DNA of 64,000 nt. Origin: JANQIO01 sp043513815. Lineage in GTDB: Bacteria > Pseudomonadota > Gammaproteobacteria > Pseudomonadales > Halieaceae. The notes under the pieces were generated by a model. The model had not been told where the DNA came from and did not search any database. It worked only from the letters and a program-made list of their open reading frames with translations. The position numbers and the translations under genes were made by a program. The stretch is taken from assembly GCA_043513815.1 (NCBI GenBank), contig CP121313.1:248001-312000 (forward strand), in the 5' to 3' direction. Positions within the stretch are counted from its first letter, which is position 1, and the number at the start of each line of letters is the position of its first letter. Shown here in pieces: positions 43,440 through 51,992 of the stretch.

Positions 43440-44615
43440 CTAGTTGTTTTGCAGGCGAATGATGTCGGCGGGAGACAGCAGTTCGCGTATCTGTCGGTGC
43501 ATGTTCTGCACGCCTGGTTCGTTGCGCCCCACCAGCACCGAGCGTTCCAGCCCGGCGTTGAGGCTGCGTTGGATTTTCTCTACCAGGCTGTAGTCCTCAG
43601 TCACCGCCACGTCGTTGATCATCTGGAAGAAGGCTTCCTTCTCGGTGCGCTCTTCTTCACTGGCTGGCGGCTCGGGCAGAAACATGCTGTGGTAGACCAC
43701 CGACTTGTCCTGGCTGACCGGGTACACGCGCCAGGTCTGGAAGTGGTCCGCCACCACAAAGATCACCGTGTTGGGGAAGATGTAGTCGACGAAGCTCAGG
43801 TACTCCCTGGCATTCCAGTCGGCCTCGTCCTGGTCTTTCAATTCGTTGATCGCCAGGCTCGGTGAACTCATGGAGTGGTTGCGGCCGAATTGCTGGTAGT
43901 GACAGATGTTGTTGTAAGACATCTGTGCGATCGTTTCCGGGTGCAGCGCATCGAAGTGGTAGAACTCGTGGAAGGTGTCCATGTTCAGCTTCCAGCTGAT
44001 GTTGGTCTCCACACGTTTCACGCCCAGCAGGTGATGGTCAGCGAAGCCAAAGCCAGCTATCTGCTGGCCCAGGCCGCCCAGGGTCTCGTTGATGTCGAAG
44101 CTCAGTGCCGGGTTCGGCATGACAAAGATCATGCCGTCCTGTTCCTGTACGTCCAGCGGTTTCAGGCAGCGCTCGGCCTTGTCCATACCGGTAAAACCAT
44201 CGTTGCCGAAGGGCACGCCCACCAGTTGCCCGTCGAGGTCATAGGCCCAGGCATGGTAGGGGCAGGACAGCAGTTTCTGCTTTTTGGCCTGGCCCATACC
44301 CTCGCCCAGAGGCGCGCCCCGGTGGGAGCAGATATTCAGGAATGCTCCCAGGGAACCGTCGTGCTTGCGCACTACCATGATGGGGATGCCGGTGTCGTCA
44401 AAGGCGTAGAAGTCACCCGCTTCCGGCAACATGCAACTGGGGCCGACAAACTGGGGGTAGTTGCGGAACAGCTCCCGCCGCTCGCGCTCGAACAGGGCGC
44501 TGTCAGCATACTCGGCGCTGTCGATCTCCATCACGCTGTCGGCCAGGGTACAGGTATTGCGCTCGACAAAGTCGAGCAGGATTCTGGCTTCCTGTTTGAG
44601 TGCGTCTGCGTGCAT
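43440..44615 (-). CDS. Rieske oxygenase, second
   Basis: A 391-residue Rieske non-haem iron protein: C96-x-H98 (CSHRG) and C118-x2-H121 (CPYHAW) bind the [2Fe-2S] cluster; DTFHEFYHFDALHP supplies mononuclear iron ligands. It differs strongly from the enzyme at 27034-28428, so the two probably act on different intermediates. ATG 44615 has GGGAG five bases before it. No ferredoxin or reductase gene is adjacent. Confidence 0.92.
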   Translation of the reverse strand: MHADALKQEARILLDFVERNTCTLADSVMEIDSAEYADSALFERERRELFRNYPQFVGPSCMLPEAGDFYAFDDTGIPIMVVRKHDGSLGAFLNICSHRGAPLGEGMGQAKKQKLLSCPYHAWAYDLDGQLVGVPFGNDGFTGMDKAERCLKPLDVQEQDGMIFVMPNPALSFDINETLGGLGQQIAGFGFADHHLLGVKRVETNISWKLNMDTFHEFYHFDALHPETIAQMSYNNICHYQQFGRNHSMSSPSLAINELKDQDEADWNAREYLSFVDYIFPNTVIFVVADHFQTWRVYPVSQDKSVVYHSMFLPEPPASEEERTEKEAFFQMINDVAVTEDYSLVEKIQRSLNAGLERSVLVGRNEPGVQNMHRQIRELLSPADIIRLQNN

Positions 44616-44628
44616 GGGATCTCCCGGC

Positions 44629-45804
44629 CTAAAGGCCCAGTACCGCCTTGGCGATAATGTTTTTCTGCACTTCCTGGCTACCGCCAAAGATCGAGGCGGC
44701 GCGGCTGTTGAGGTAAGTGGGCACCACGGTGGCGGCGTAGTCCGGTCCCTGGTCCGCCTGCTTGAAGGGCAACGCGTGGTAGCCGATTACATCGACCGCG
44801 AGCTGGTGAATGCGCTGCTCGATGTTGACCGTAGTGAGCTTCAGCATGGAACTCTCGGCGCCAGGCATCTTGCCCGCGGCGAGGTCAGTCAGAATGCGCA
44901 GCTCCATCATTTCCAGTGCCTTGAGGTCGATCTCGATATGGGCGATGGCCTTGGAGTAGTGCAGGTCGTCATTGAATTCCGGGTCGCCGGCCTGGATATC
45001 GGCGACGATTTCCTTGAGGTGCTCGAGTTCCGCCAGCCGACGGTAAGCAGAGCTGCCGCCCCCGCGCTCGTGCTCCAGCAGGAACTTGGCGTGCTTCCAG
45101 CCGTCGCCCTCTTCGCCGACAAGGTTCTCCGCGGGCACCTTTACATCTTCGAAGAACACCTGGTTGACCTCGTGGTCCAGGCCCATGGTAATGATCGGGT
45201 CCACGGTGATGCCGGGGGTGTCCATGTCGATCAGCAGGAAGCTGATGCCTTGCTGGGGTCGGCCCTCGCTTGAGGTGCGCACCAGGCAAAAAATGTGGTC
45301 TGAAAACTGTGCGTGGGTCTGCCACAGCTTGGAGCCGTTTACCAGGTAGTGATCGCCCTGGCGTTCGGCCTTGAGTTTGAGGCTGGCCAGGTCCGAGCCG
45401 GAGCCCGGCTCGGAAAAGCCCTGGCACCAGTAGTGCTCACCTGACAGCATTTTCGGCAGGTACTTCTGCTTTTGTTCTTCGCTGCCGAATTGCATGAGCA
45501 CGGGCGCCAGAAGCTGGAGAGACAGCGGGTTGTAGGCGGGGGTGCCGGCGCGGGAGCACTCCATGGCCCAGATGTACTTCTGAGTGGCGGTCCAGTTGGT
45601 GCCGCCCCACTCCTCCGGCCAGCCAGGCACTGCCCAGCCTTTCTCCGCCAGAATCTTCTGCCATTCCATGGCGGGCGGGGCGTCGACAAAAACCGTGGCG
45701 GTTTTCGCGGTGGCCTCGCGGATGTGCTCCGGGAAGCTCCCGGCCAGGAAGCTGCGTACCTCCTGCTGGAAGGCCTGCTCTTCGGCGGAGAACTCAAGTT
45801 CCAT
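44629..45804 (-). CDS. Acyl-CoA dehydrogenase, second
   Basis: A 391-residue flavoprotein: MELEFSAEEQAFQQEVRSFL, GFSEPGSGSDLASL (FAD/substrate), GSKLWQTHA, and C-terminal RAASIFGGSQEVQKNIIAKAVLGL. This class is common in steroid and terpenoid acid catabolism. It is 13 bp upstream of the Rieske gene and 18 bp downstream of a ThuA-like gene in the same operon. It may form a heteromer with the shorter dehydrogenase at 14406. Confidence 0.93.
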   Translation of the reverse strand: MELEFSAEEQAFQQEVRSFLAGSFPEHIREATAKTATVFVDAPPAMEWQKILAEKGWAVPGWPEEWGGTNWTATQKYIWAMECSRAGTPAYNPLSLQLLAPVLMQFGSEEQKQKYLPKMLSGEHYWCQGFSEPGSGSDLASLKLKAERQGDHYLVNGSKLWQTHAQFSDHIFCLVRTSSEGRPQQGISFLLIDMDTPGITVDPIITMGLDHEVNQVFFEDVKVPAENLVGEEGDGWKHAKFLLEHERGGGSSAYRRLAELEHLKEIVADIQAGDPEFNDDLHYSKAIAHIEIDLKALEMMELRILTDLAAGKMPGAESSMLKLTTVNIEQRIHQLAVDVIGYHALPFKQADQGPDYAATVVPTYLNSRAASIFGGSQEVQKNIIAKAVLGL

Positions 45805-45822
45805 GGCAGGGTACCTGTGAGT

Positions 45823-46599
45823 TCACATCTCACCCATGGCCCAGCGTATACCGCGCCGCAACAGCTCGTAGTACTCGTCGGTTTTCCAGGCGCCGAACTC
45901 GGGCTCGGGGTATTCCTCGACCATGGGCTGCATGTCGTACTTGCCGCGACAGTGGCCCAGGGTCAGGTACAGCACCTCTCCCTCACCGTAAGGGTGCAGG
46001 TACATGCAAGGCCGTGGCTCATCCTCGGTCCAGTCTGCGTCAACGAAGGCTTCGGTGGTGCCAGCCCAGTGGGTCTGCAGCAGGGTGTGCTGCTCGCCGT
46101 GGTGCACGGACAGGTAGAGCTCGTCGTCCACGGTAAAAGTGGGGATGTCCTTGACCAGGGGATGCTCCGGATCGGCGACTTCCACGTCGTAGGGCATGAT
46201 CGGCGGGTGCGACAGGAACTGGCTGCCCAGCAGCTCCATGAAGGGTTCGTTGTCCCGCGGACTGTTGACCCGTCCGTCCTCCAGGAAACGCAGGATGGAG
46301 TTGGTGCCGTGCAGGGCGAACCAGCGCTTGCCGGCCCGCATGGCGTCGCACAGGCGCTCTGTCTGCTCGGCGGTGGGCATCACGTCACAGGTGTAGGTGA
46401 TGATGAAATCTGCCTCGCAGATAGCATCAATATCACTGTAGTCGGCGCCAATCTGCACCTTGATGCGGGGTTGCTCCGCCATCAGTTTCAGCAGTTCCAG
46501 CCGCGCATAGTCAATATTGTGGTATTTGCCGCCCGCCACCAGATAGGCGTCGATGCGGTCGCTCTTGCCAACCACCTCGTCCGTTGCTTGTTCAGCCAT
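45823..46599 (-). CDS. ThuA-like (class I glutamine amidotransferase-fold) protein, first
   Basis: A 258-residue protein of the ThuA/trehalose-utilisation fold: VAGGKYHNIDYARLELLKLM, ALHGTNSILRFLE, HPLVKDIPTFTVDDELYL and YLTLGHCRGKYD. The class I amidotransferase catalytic cysteine is not evident, as usual in ThuA. Biochemical role unknown; 3-keto-glycoside processing is known for some relatives. Paralogue at 47747-48565. Confidence 0.85.
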   Translation of the reverse strand: MAEQATDEVVGKSDRIDAYLVAGGKYHNIDYARLELLKLMAEQPRIKVQIGADYSDIDAICEADFIITYTCDVMPTAEQTERLCDAMRAGKRWFALHGTNSILRFLEDGRVNSPRDNEPFMELLGSQFLSHPPIMPYDVEVADPEHPLVKDIPTFTVDDELYLSVHHGEQHTLLQTHWAGTTEAFVDADWTEDEPRPCMYLHPYGEGEVLYLTLGHCRGKYDMQPMVEEYPEPEFGAWKTDEYYELLRRGIRWAMGEM

Positions 46600-46614
46600 G
46601 TGAAACCGCCGTGC

Positions 46615-47373
46615 TTACAGCTGTACGCGTTTGGTAAAGCCGCCGTCGACCACCAGGTTGACCCCGGTGACCCAGCTCGCCGCCGGGCTGGCCAGGAAGC
46701 CGACCGCGTTGGCCACTTCCTCAGCGGAACCCATGCGACCCATGGGCTGGCCGGCGAGGGTGCTGTTGTAGATGTCGGCCATATTGTTCTTGATGAAATC
46801 CCAGGCGCCGCCTTCGATAAAGATGGGGCCGGGTGAGACTGCATTGACGCGAATGCCGGAACCGGCCAGTGCCTGGGCCAGGCCCTGGGAGTGCACGATC
46901 AATGCAGCTTTCATGGCGTTGTAGGTTTGCGGACCCAGGAAGTCTTCCACCGCGGCGGTGGTGGCGATCACCACGATGCTGCCGGCGTCGGAGGCCTGTA
47001 GTGAAGGCATTGCCGCTTCAATGGCATTGGTGGTGCCGAGAATGTCCACTTCCAGGTTGGCGCGCCAGCCGTTTTCGTCCATCTGGCCGCCGCCGGCGCT
47101 GACATTGGGCACCAGGATGTCGATGCCGCCCAGTTCTTCGGCGACGCTGGTGACCCAGCCTTGCAGGGCGGCCTTGTCGGCGACGTCCACGGCACTGCCG
47201 ATGGCCTTGCCGTTCTTGGAGAGTTCGGACACCGCAGCCTCGACTTCTTCTGCGTTGCGGGCGCAGATGGCGACGTCGGCGCCTTCAGAAATCATCAGGT
47301 TGGCAATGGCCCGGCCAATGCCCTTGGAGCCGCCGGTGATGACGACCTTTTTACCTTTGAGTCCAAGATCCAT
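46615..47373 (-). CDS. Short-chain dehydrogenase/reductase, divergent
   Basis: A 252-residue SDR, first gene of the seven-gene operon. The cofactor motif TGGSKGIG (residues 14-21) and Y-x3-K (YNAMK) are kept, but the usual NNAG reads NVSAGG, and the active-site Ser position lies in VIATTAAVE, so it appears to be Thr. Such SDRs form a separate branch. It may oxidise a hydroxyacyl intermediate. Site D is 67 bp upstream. Confidence 0.9.
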   Translation of the reverse strand: MDLGLKGKKVVITGGSKGIGRAIANLMISEGADVAICARNAEEVEAAVSELSKNGKAIGSAVDVADKAALQGWVTSVAEELGGIDILVPNVSAGGGQMDENGWRANLEVDILGTTNAIEAAMPSLQASDAGSIVVIATTAAVEDFLGPQTYNAMKAALIVHSQGLAQALAGSGIRVNAVSPGPIFIEGGAWDFIKNNMADIYNSTLAGQPMGRMGSAEEVANAVGFLASPAASWVTGVNLVVDGGFTKRVQL

Positions 47374-47439
47374 GGTGCCTTCCTTTTTAGATTTATATGG
47401 GATTTGAGCAGGCTAGAAAAGGTAGCAGAGCACCTGTAA

Positions 47440-47466
47440 AAAAACAAACAGAATTGACTGTATTTT
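47440..47466. promoter_or_regulatory. 27-bp catabolic motif, site D (best consensus)
   Basis: Left part AAAAACAAACAG, right part CTGTATTTT, six bases between the half-sites. It sits between the minus-strand SDR operon (66 bp) and the plus-strand sORF/ThuA genes. TTGACT inside it (47454-47459) is 17 bases from TAGCTT (47477-47482), a candidate plus-strand promoter whose -35 it covers. The 47374-47746 gap otherwise holds the sORF below. Confidence 0.78.
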
Positions 47467-47579
47467 TTTTCTGGGCTAGCTTGGGCGCTGAAGCGGCGCC
47501 AGTGAAGTCGGCTCCAGGCCGGTTGCCCATGGCGTAACTGATTGAAATAAAAATAAAAAAACAGCGCGGATCCGTCGGC

Positions 47580-47750
47580 ATGAGCATCATTTACACCAGC
47601 ACCACACAACCTCTGCCGGTAGCTGACAGCCGCTATCCCCACAATCAGGGCAATGGGCACACCGGTCGCGGACAGACTGCCTTCATGAGCGGATTGGGAG
47701 TGCTGATGGCAGCTATAGCGGTCAAGACCCCGGTCTGTCCCACTACATGA
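47580..47750 (+). CDS. Small ORF coupled to the second ThuA-like gene
   Basis: A 56-codon frame from ATG 47580 to a TGA at 47748-47750 that overlaps the ThuA-like start (ATGA). It begins MSIIYTST, similar to the MSIINYSAG start of the next protein, which may mean a duplicated 5' end. No good ribosome site is seen for either gene, so coupling could matter. It may be a leader peptide or a chance frame. Confidence 0.4.
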   Translation: MSIIYTSTTQPLPVADSRYPHNQGNGHTGRGQTAFMSGLGVLMAAIAVKTPVCPTT

Positions 47751-48565
47751 GCATTATTAACTACAGCGCCGGGAAACGATTGCTGGTCGCTGCCCGGGGT
47801 CACCCCTATGAGCGGGACGCCTTCGCCGCGCTGTTCGAGAGTCTGGAGGACTTCTGCTGGTCTCTGGTCGAGCAGCCACTGGCTGCGGACTTGCTGAAGC
47901 CGGATCTCGTTGACCGGGTTGATGCCTGCGTGTTCTACGATATGCCCGGCGTCGATTTTACAGCCGGCGCCGCCCCGGTCGCGCCAGAGCCTGAATTCCA
48001 GGCGGCGTTCCTCGCGCTGCTGGAGGCGGGCATGGGCTGCGTGTTTATGCACCACAGTATTGCCGCCTGGCCGGCCTGGCCGGAGTATGCCGACATTGTC
48101 GGCGGGCGCTTCCACTATCGGCCGGCCAGCCTGCGCGGGCAGGACTGGCCTGACTCCGGTTATCGCCACCGGGTCGACCACGAAATCAGCGTGCAGGGTG
48201 AGCACCCCGTTACCGCCGGGCTTCCCGGCAGCTTTCGCATGACGGATGAGCTCTACCTGTGCCCGATCTTCGAAGACGAGGTGATACCGCTGTTGCGCAG
48301 CGATTACGACTTCAGTGACGCAAATTTCTATTCCGCGAGCCAGGCGGTGGCGGGTGAAATGCACAGCCGTGAGGGCTGGCGGCACCCGGCGGGCTCCAGC
48401 CTGGTGGGCTGGGTCAAGCGTTACGGCAGCAGCCCCATCGTCTATATTCAAGGCGGGGATGACCCTGAGGCCTATGCCAACCCGCACTATCAGCGCCTGG
48501 TTCATAACGCCGTGCGCTGGGTGGCCAGTCCCGAGGCACACGCCTGGGCCGGCGAGCTAACCTGA
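47747..48565 (+). CDS. ThuA-like protein, second
   Basis: A 272-residue ThuA-fold protein: LLVAARGHPYERDAF, ACVFYDMPGVDF, GCVFMHHSIAAWPAWPEYADIVGGRFHY and GRDDPEAY-like end (GGDDPEAYANPHYQRLVHNAVRWV). It is paralogous to that at 45823-46599 and lies on the other side of site D, so both copies are probably controlled together. Substrate unknown. Confidence 0.85.
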   Translation: MSIINYSAGKRLLVAARGHPYERDAFAALFESLEDFCWSLVEQPLAADLLKPDLVDRVDACVFYDMPGVDFTAGAAPVAPEPEFQAAFLALLEAGMGCVFMHHSIAAWPAWPEYADIVGGRFHYRPASLRGQDWPDSGYRHRVDHEISVQGEHPVTAGLPGSFRMTDELYLCPIFEDEVIPLLRSDYDFSDANFYSASQAVAGEMHSREGWRHPAGSSLVGWVKRYGSSPIVYIQGGDDPEAYANPHYQRLVHNAVRWVASPEAHAWAGELT

Positions 48566-48592
48566 CTGTCAATAATAAGAGGAAGTTCGAAC

Positions 48593-49609
48593 ATGAAAGC
48601 AGCGGTGTTTAAAGAGGTAGGTCAGCCACTGGTGGTGGAAACCGTATCCGACCCCACTCCGGAAGACAGTCAGCTGGTGGTCAAGGTGGGTTATTGCGGT
48701 ATCTGCGGCACCGACCTGCATTCCACCCGCGAGGGTGATGCAACGGTGGAGCACGGCTGCATTCTCGGCCACGAGTTTGTCGGTGAGGTGGCCGAGGTCG
48801 GCAAGGCGCTGAAAAAGCAGTGGCAGGTAGGCGATCGGGTCTGCTCCCTGCCTTTCCTGGGCTGCGGACACTGCAAGGCCTGCGTCAACGGCCGCCCCTT
48901 CGAATGCGCCAGCGTTCAGCTCACCGGGCTGCAGGTGCCGGGCGGTTTTGCGGAATACGTGAAAACCGGCGCCATGGAAACCCTGCGCTTGCCCGACGGT
49001 CTGGCGATGGAGTCCGCGGCGCTGATAGAACCGCTGGCGGTGGCCCTGCACGCGGTGCGCATCGCCAACATGCAGGCGGGCCAGCGGGTCCTGATCACCG
49101 GCGCCGGGCCGATCGGCCTGGCGGTTGCCCTCTGGGCGCGCTTTCTGGGTGCCCGGGATGTGGTGGTGTCGGAGTTTGCCGAACAGCGCAAGACGCTGGC
49201 GGCGAAAATGGGTGCCACTGCGGTCATCGACCCGGCGGGCAACCTCGCCGAGCAGTTTGCCGACGCCGCCGGCGGCGAGCCGGACATGATCTTTGAATGC
49301 GTGGGCGCCCCCGGCCTGCTGCAACAGTGTGTGGAGATGGCGCCGCGACATTGCGTGCTGGTGCCGGTGGGCGTCTGCGAACAACCGGATACCTTCATGC
49401 CTTTCCTGGCGCTGATAAAGGAGCTGCGGTTCCAGTTCGCCATTGCCTACACCCGGGACGATTTCGAGACGGTCATCTCGATGCTGGGGCAGGGCCGGCT
49501 GGACGCCAGTGAAATGATTACCGACATCGTCACCCTGGAGGAAATGCCGGAGGCTTTCGAGGCCCTGCGCACGCCGTCCCACCAGTGCAAGGTGCTGACC
49601 CGGCTCTAG
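48593..49609 (+). CDS. Zinc-dependent alcohol dehydrogenase (MDR)
   Basis: A 338-residue MDR enzyme resembling sorbitol/threonine dehydrogenases. Catalytic zinc ligands: C38 (YCGICGTD) and H60-E61 (GHE). Structural zinc: C-x2-C-x2-C-x7-C (CGHCKAC … FEC). NAD(P) motif GAGPIGLAVAL. It probably oxidises a secondary alcohol in the same pathway as the ThuA-like gene 27 bp upstream. Confidence 0.93.
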   Translation: MKAAVFKEVGQPLVVETVSDPTPEDSQLVVKVGYCGICGTDLHSTREGDATVEHGCILGHEFVGEVAEVGKALKKQWQVGDRVCSLPFLGCGHCKACVNGRPFECASVQLTGLQVPGGFAEYVKTGAMETLRLPDGLAMESAALIEPLAVALHAVRIANMQAGQRVLITGAGPIGLAVALWARFLGARDVVVSEFAEQRKTLAAKMGATAVIDPAGNLAEQFADAAGGEPDMIFECVGAPGLLQQCVEMAPRHCVLVPVGVCEQPDTFMPFLALIKELRFQFAIAYTRDDFETVISMLGQGRLDASEMITDIVTLEEMPEAFEALRTPSHQCKVLTRL

Positions 49610-49621
49610 CCCTGGGGCAGG

Positions 49622-50596
49622 TCAGATCTGGGGGGTTTCTCCCCCAAGCACCTGCCGGAAGTCCGCGGTATCGATATTGCCGCCGCAGAGAATGACCGCG
49701 GCGCGCTTGCCGCGCATGCGCTCGCGCTCCTGCATCAGCGCCGCCAGCGGGGCGGCGCCGGCGCCCTCGGCGGCGTTGTGGGTATCGCTGTAATACACCC
49801 GTATCGCCTCAGCAATCTCGTCATCACTGACCGCAACAATGCGTTCTGCCCCGGCGGAATAAATCGCCAGCGCCTCCGGCACCGGCACACGCACCGCGAT
49901 GCCGTCGGCGAAAGTGCGAGCGCTGTCGGTCTCGACCGGATGGCCCGCTTCTACCGAGAGCTTTGCCGCCTGGGCCTCGGTGGAGACAACGCCGATCACT
50001 TTGGTGGACAGTCCCAGTGCGTCCCGCGCCGTGATCACACTGCAGATACCTGATCCGCAGCCGATTGGCACATAGACCGCATCCAGCGGAGGCGCCGCGC
50101 GAAACAGCTCCAGCGCGTAGCTTGCCACGCCCCGTACCAGCTCCTGGTGGAACGGCGGTACCATGAACAGCTCTCCCTGCGCAGCCTGCCGGCCCGCCTC
50201 TTCGCGGGCGGCGTCGAAATCGTCGCCGTGTTCTACCAGCTCCGCGCCAAACGCGCGCATTGCCAGGTTCTTCTCTACCGAGTTGCCATGTGGCACCAGG
50301 ATGCGCGCCTTCAGGCCCGCCGCCGTGGCGGCTCGCGCCTGGCTCTGGCCATGATTGCCTCGAGTCGCGGTGATTATGCCCCTGCAGTCGGGGTGCTCGC
50401 GCTTGAGCCAGTCCACCAGTGTGACCCCTCCGCGCACCTTGAAGGCGCCGGTGGGGGTGTGGTTTTCGTGTTTTACCCAGACCTCCAGGCCCAGGCGCTG
50501 GCTGAGCAGTGGCCAGTTGTACTGGGGTGTGGGGGGCAGGTGCTGGTGGACCAGCGCTGCTGCGCTCTCAAGCTCGGCCAGGCTGAATAAGCTCAT
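49622..50596 (-). CDS. Threonine dehydratase-like PLP enzyme
   Basis: A 324-residue fold-type II PLP enzyme. The Schiff-base lysine is K53 in PTGAFKVRGG; the phosphate loop is GCGSG. It lacks the regulatory ACT domain, so it is a catabolic threonine/serine dehydratase or hydroxyaspartate ammonia-lyase type. The ATG at 50596 (MSLFSLAELE) is chosen; the frame up to 50719 is not conserved. It converges on the alcohol dehydrogenase. Confidence 0.88.
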   Translation of the reverse strand: MSLFSLAELESAAALVHQHLPPTPQYNWPLLSQRLGLEVWVKHENHTPTGAFKVRGGVTLVDWLKREHPDCRGIITATRGNHGQSQARAATAAGLKARILVPHGNSVEKNLAMRAFGAELVEHGDDFDAAREEAGRQAAQGELFMVPPFHQELVRGVASYALELFRAAPPLDAVYVPIGCGSGICSVITARDALGLSTKVIGVVSTEAQAAKLSVEAGHPVETDSARTFADGIAVRVPVPEALAIYSAGAERIVAVSDDEIAEAIRVYYSDTHNAAEGAGAAPLAALMQERERMRGKRAAVILCGGNIDTADFRQVLGGETPQI

Positions 50597-50717
50597 GAGG
50601 TCAGGTGTCTCGATGTTGCGTGTCGCACTTTTATAACAGGAATAGCTGAGTGGCAGGAAGTCTGTTAAAAGGCGGCTCGCATATCCCCCCGCCTGTGTGC
50701 TTGCTAAGCTTGAGCCC

Positions 50718-51230
50718 ATGAGCGAGCTATTCCAGACCGAGCGCCTGACCGTGCGTGAGCTGACAGACGCCGATGCCGGCTTCTACTTCGCCATGCTCAC
50801 CGACCCGGATTTCAAGGTCAATATCGCCGATCGCGGTGTGCGCAGCGAAGCGCAGGCGCTGGACAATATGCAGGACCGGGTCTTTACCAGCTACGAGGTC
50901 CACGGCTTCGGAATGTGGCTGGTGTGCCGTCGCGACAGCGGTGAAGCGGTGGGTATTGCTGGCCTGGTGAAACGTGACTTTCTCGAACACGTAGACCTCG
51001 GCTACGCTTTTCTGCCGGTGGGCCGCGGCGAGGGTTTTGCTACTGAGGCCGCCCGCGGCGTGATGGAGTTTGCGCAGCGGCGATTTGGCCTGACCCGGCT
51101 GGCCGCCATAACTGCCCCCCACAACCAGGCCTCGATCCGGGTGCTGGAGCGGCTGGGCTTTGTGCACCAGGGGCAGGTGCAGTTTCCCGATGACGGCGAT
51201 CTCTGCGAACACTTCGAAGTAACGCTTTAG
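50718..51230 (+). CDS. GNAT-family N-acetyltransferase
   Basis: A 170-residue RimJ-like GNAT protein: FQTERLTVRELTDADAGFYFAML, the acetyl-CoA loop GRGEGFATEAARGV, and HNQASIRVLERLGF. It acetylates an amine, possibly a protein N-terminus or a small molecule. The ATG at 50718 replaces a longer frame at 50697 that adds seven weak residues. Confidence 0.88.
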   Translation: MSELFQTERLTVRELTDADAGFYFAMLTDPDFKVNIADRGVRSEAQALDNMQDRVFTSYEVHGFGMWLVCRRDSGEAVGIAGLVKRDFLEHVDLGYAFLPVGRGEGFATEAARGVMEFAQRRFGLTRLAAITAPHNQASIRVLERLGFVHQGQVQFPDDGDLCEHFEVTL

Positions 51231-51263
51231 CCCTGCTGCAAGGGTTGGTGGGTCAGTTTCCGC

Positions 51264-51992
51264 CTACTGATCTTCCGACACCACAATAACCGGGCAGTCT
51301 GCCAGCCGCAGGCAGGGCTCCAATTCGGCGGCGTCCGCCTCACGTGACAGCAGCACCAGACTGGGTCGGTAGTGGGACCCGGTCAGCAACTCCTTGAGTG
51401 AGGGGCCGCCCATCAGTCGCCGGGTGACCTGCGGATGCTGCGCCAGTACGGCATTGAGTGCCTCGGGGTCGAAGTCACCGTAGACCATCAGGTCCCCACT
51501 TCCGTGGCCCGGCGCCGCCAGTACCGAGGCCAGGGTACGCAGCACGCCGGCCCGGTTGCCATTCAGCAGCAGTATCCGGTCCGGACGCGTTGCGGTGGGG
51601 GCGGGCTGGCCAATGACCAACAGGCCAGCGCTGGCCTCGGCAGCACCCATGACCAGGCGCTTGTTGGTGCGCACGCTGGCGTAACTCCAGGGTACCGCCG
51701 CCGCCTTCGCCATGCGCTCAAGGTCACCGCGGTACTGCTCGGACAGACGCGCCATCTGCCGTTCCAGCGTGCGGTTGTCAAAGTTGTGGGACGGCCCGCC
51801 CGCCCGTGGATATTCGCGGGTAAACGGCAGCCCTGCTACCGACAGCAGGTCGGTGTCCTCTATGAATAGCCCGTGCAATGCGCGGCGCTGGGCCTTGGCC
51901 AGCATCGCCGCAAGCGCCAGGGCCGGTTCCGCTCGGGCACTGGTGTCCACGGTGACGACAATGCGCTGCTCAATCAGCTTTTTCTTTGTCAT
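51264..51992 (-). CDS. Universal stress protein-like protein
   Basis: A 242-residue protein with a UspA-like N-terminal half (QRIVVTVDTSARAEPALALAAMLAKAQRRALHGLFIED) and a second alpha/beta half ending in CPVIVVSEDQ. It overlaps the end of the Lon-like gene by 23 bp, so it is cotranscribed with a protease. A stress role is inferred. ATG at 51992 (MTKKKLIEQ) is chosen. Confidence 0.8.
   Translation of the reverse strand: MTKKKLIEQRIVVTVDTSARAEPALALAAMLAKAQRRALHGLFIEDTDLLSVAGLPFTREYPRAGGPSHNFDNRTLERQMARLSEQYRGDLERMAKAAAVPWSYASVRTNKRLVMGAAEASAGLLVIGQPAPTATRPDRILLLNGNRAGVLRTLASVLAAPGHGSGDLMVYGDFDPEALNAVLAQHPQVTRRLMGGPSLKELLTGSHYRPSLVLLSREADAAELEPCLRLADCPVIVVSEDQ

Noticed and set aside
47500..47560. 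Further AT-rich stretch near site D resembling half of the 27-bp motif
   Set aside because: Only a short A-run with ACAG is shared; it does not align over the full motif.
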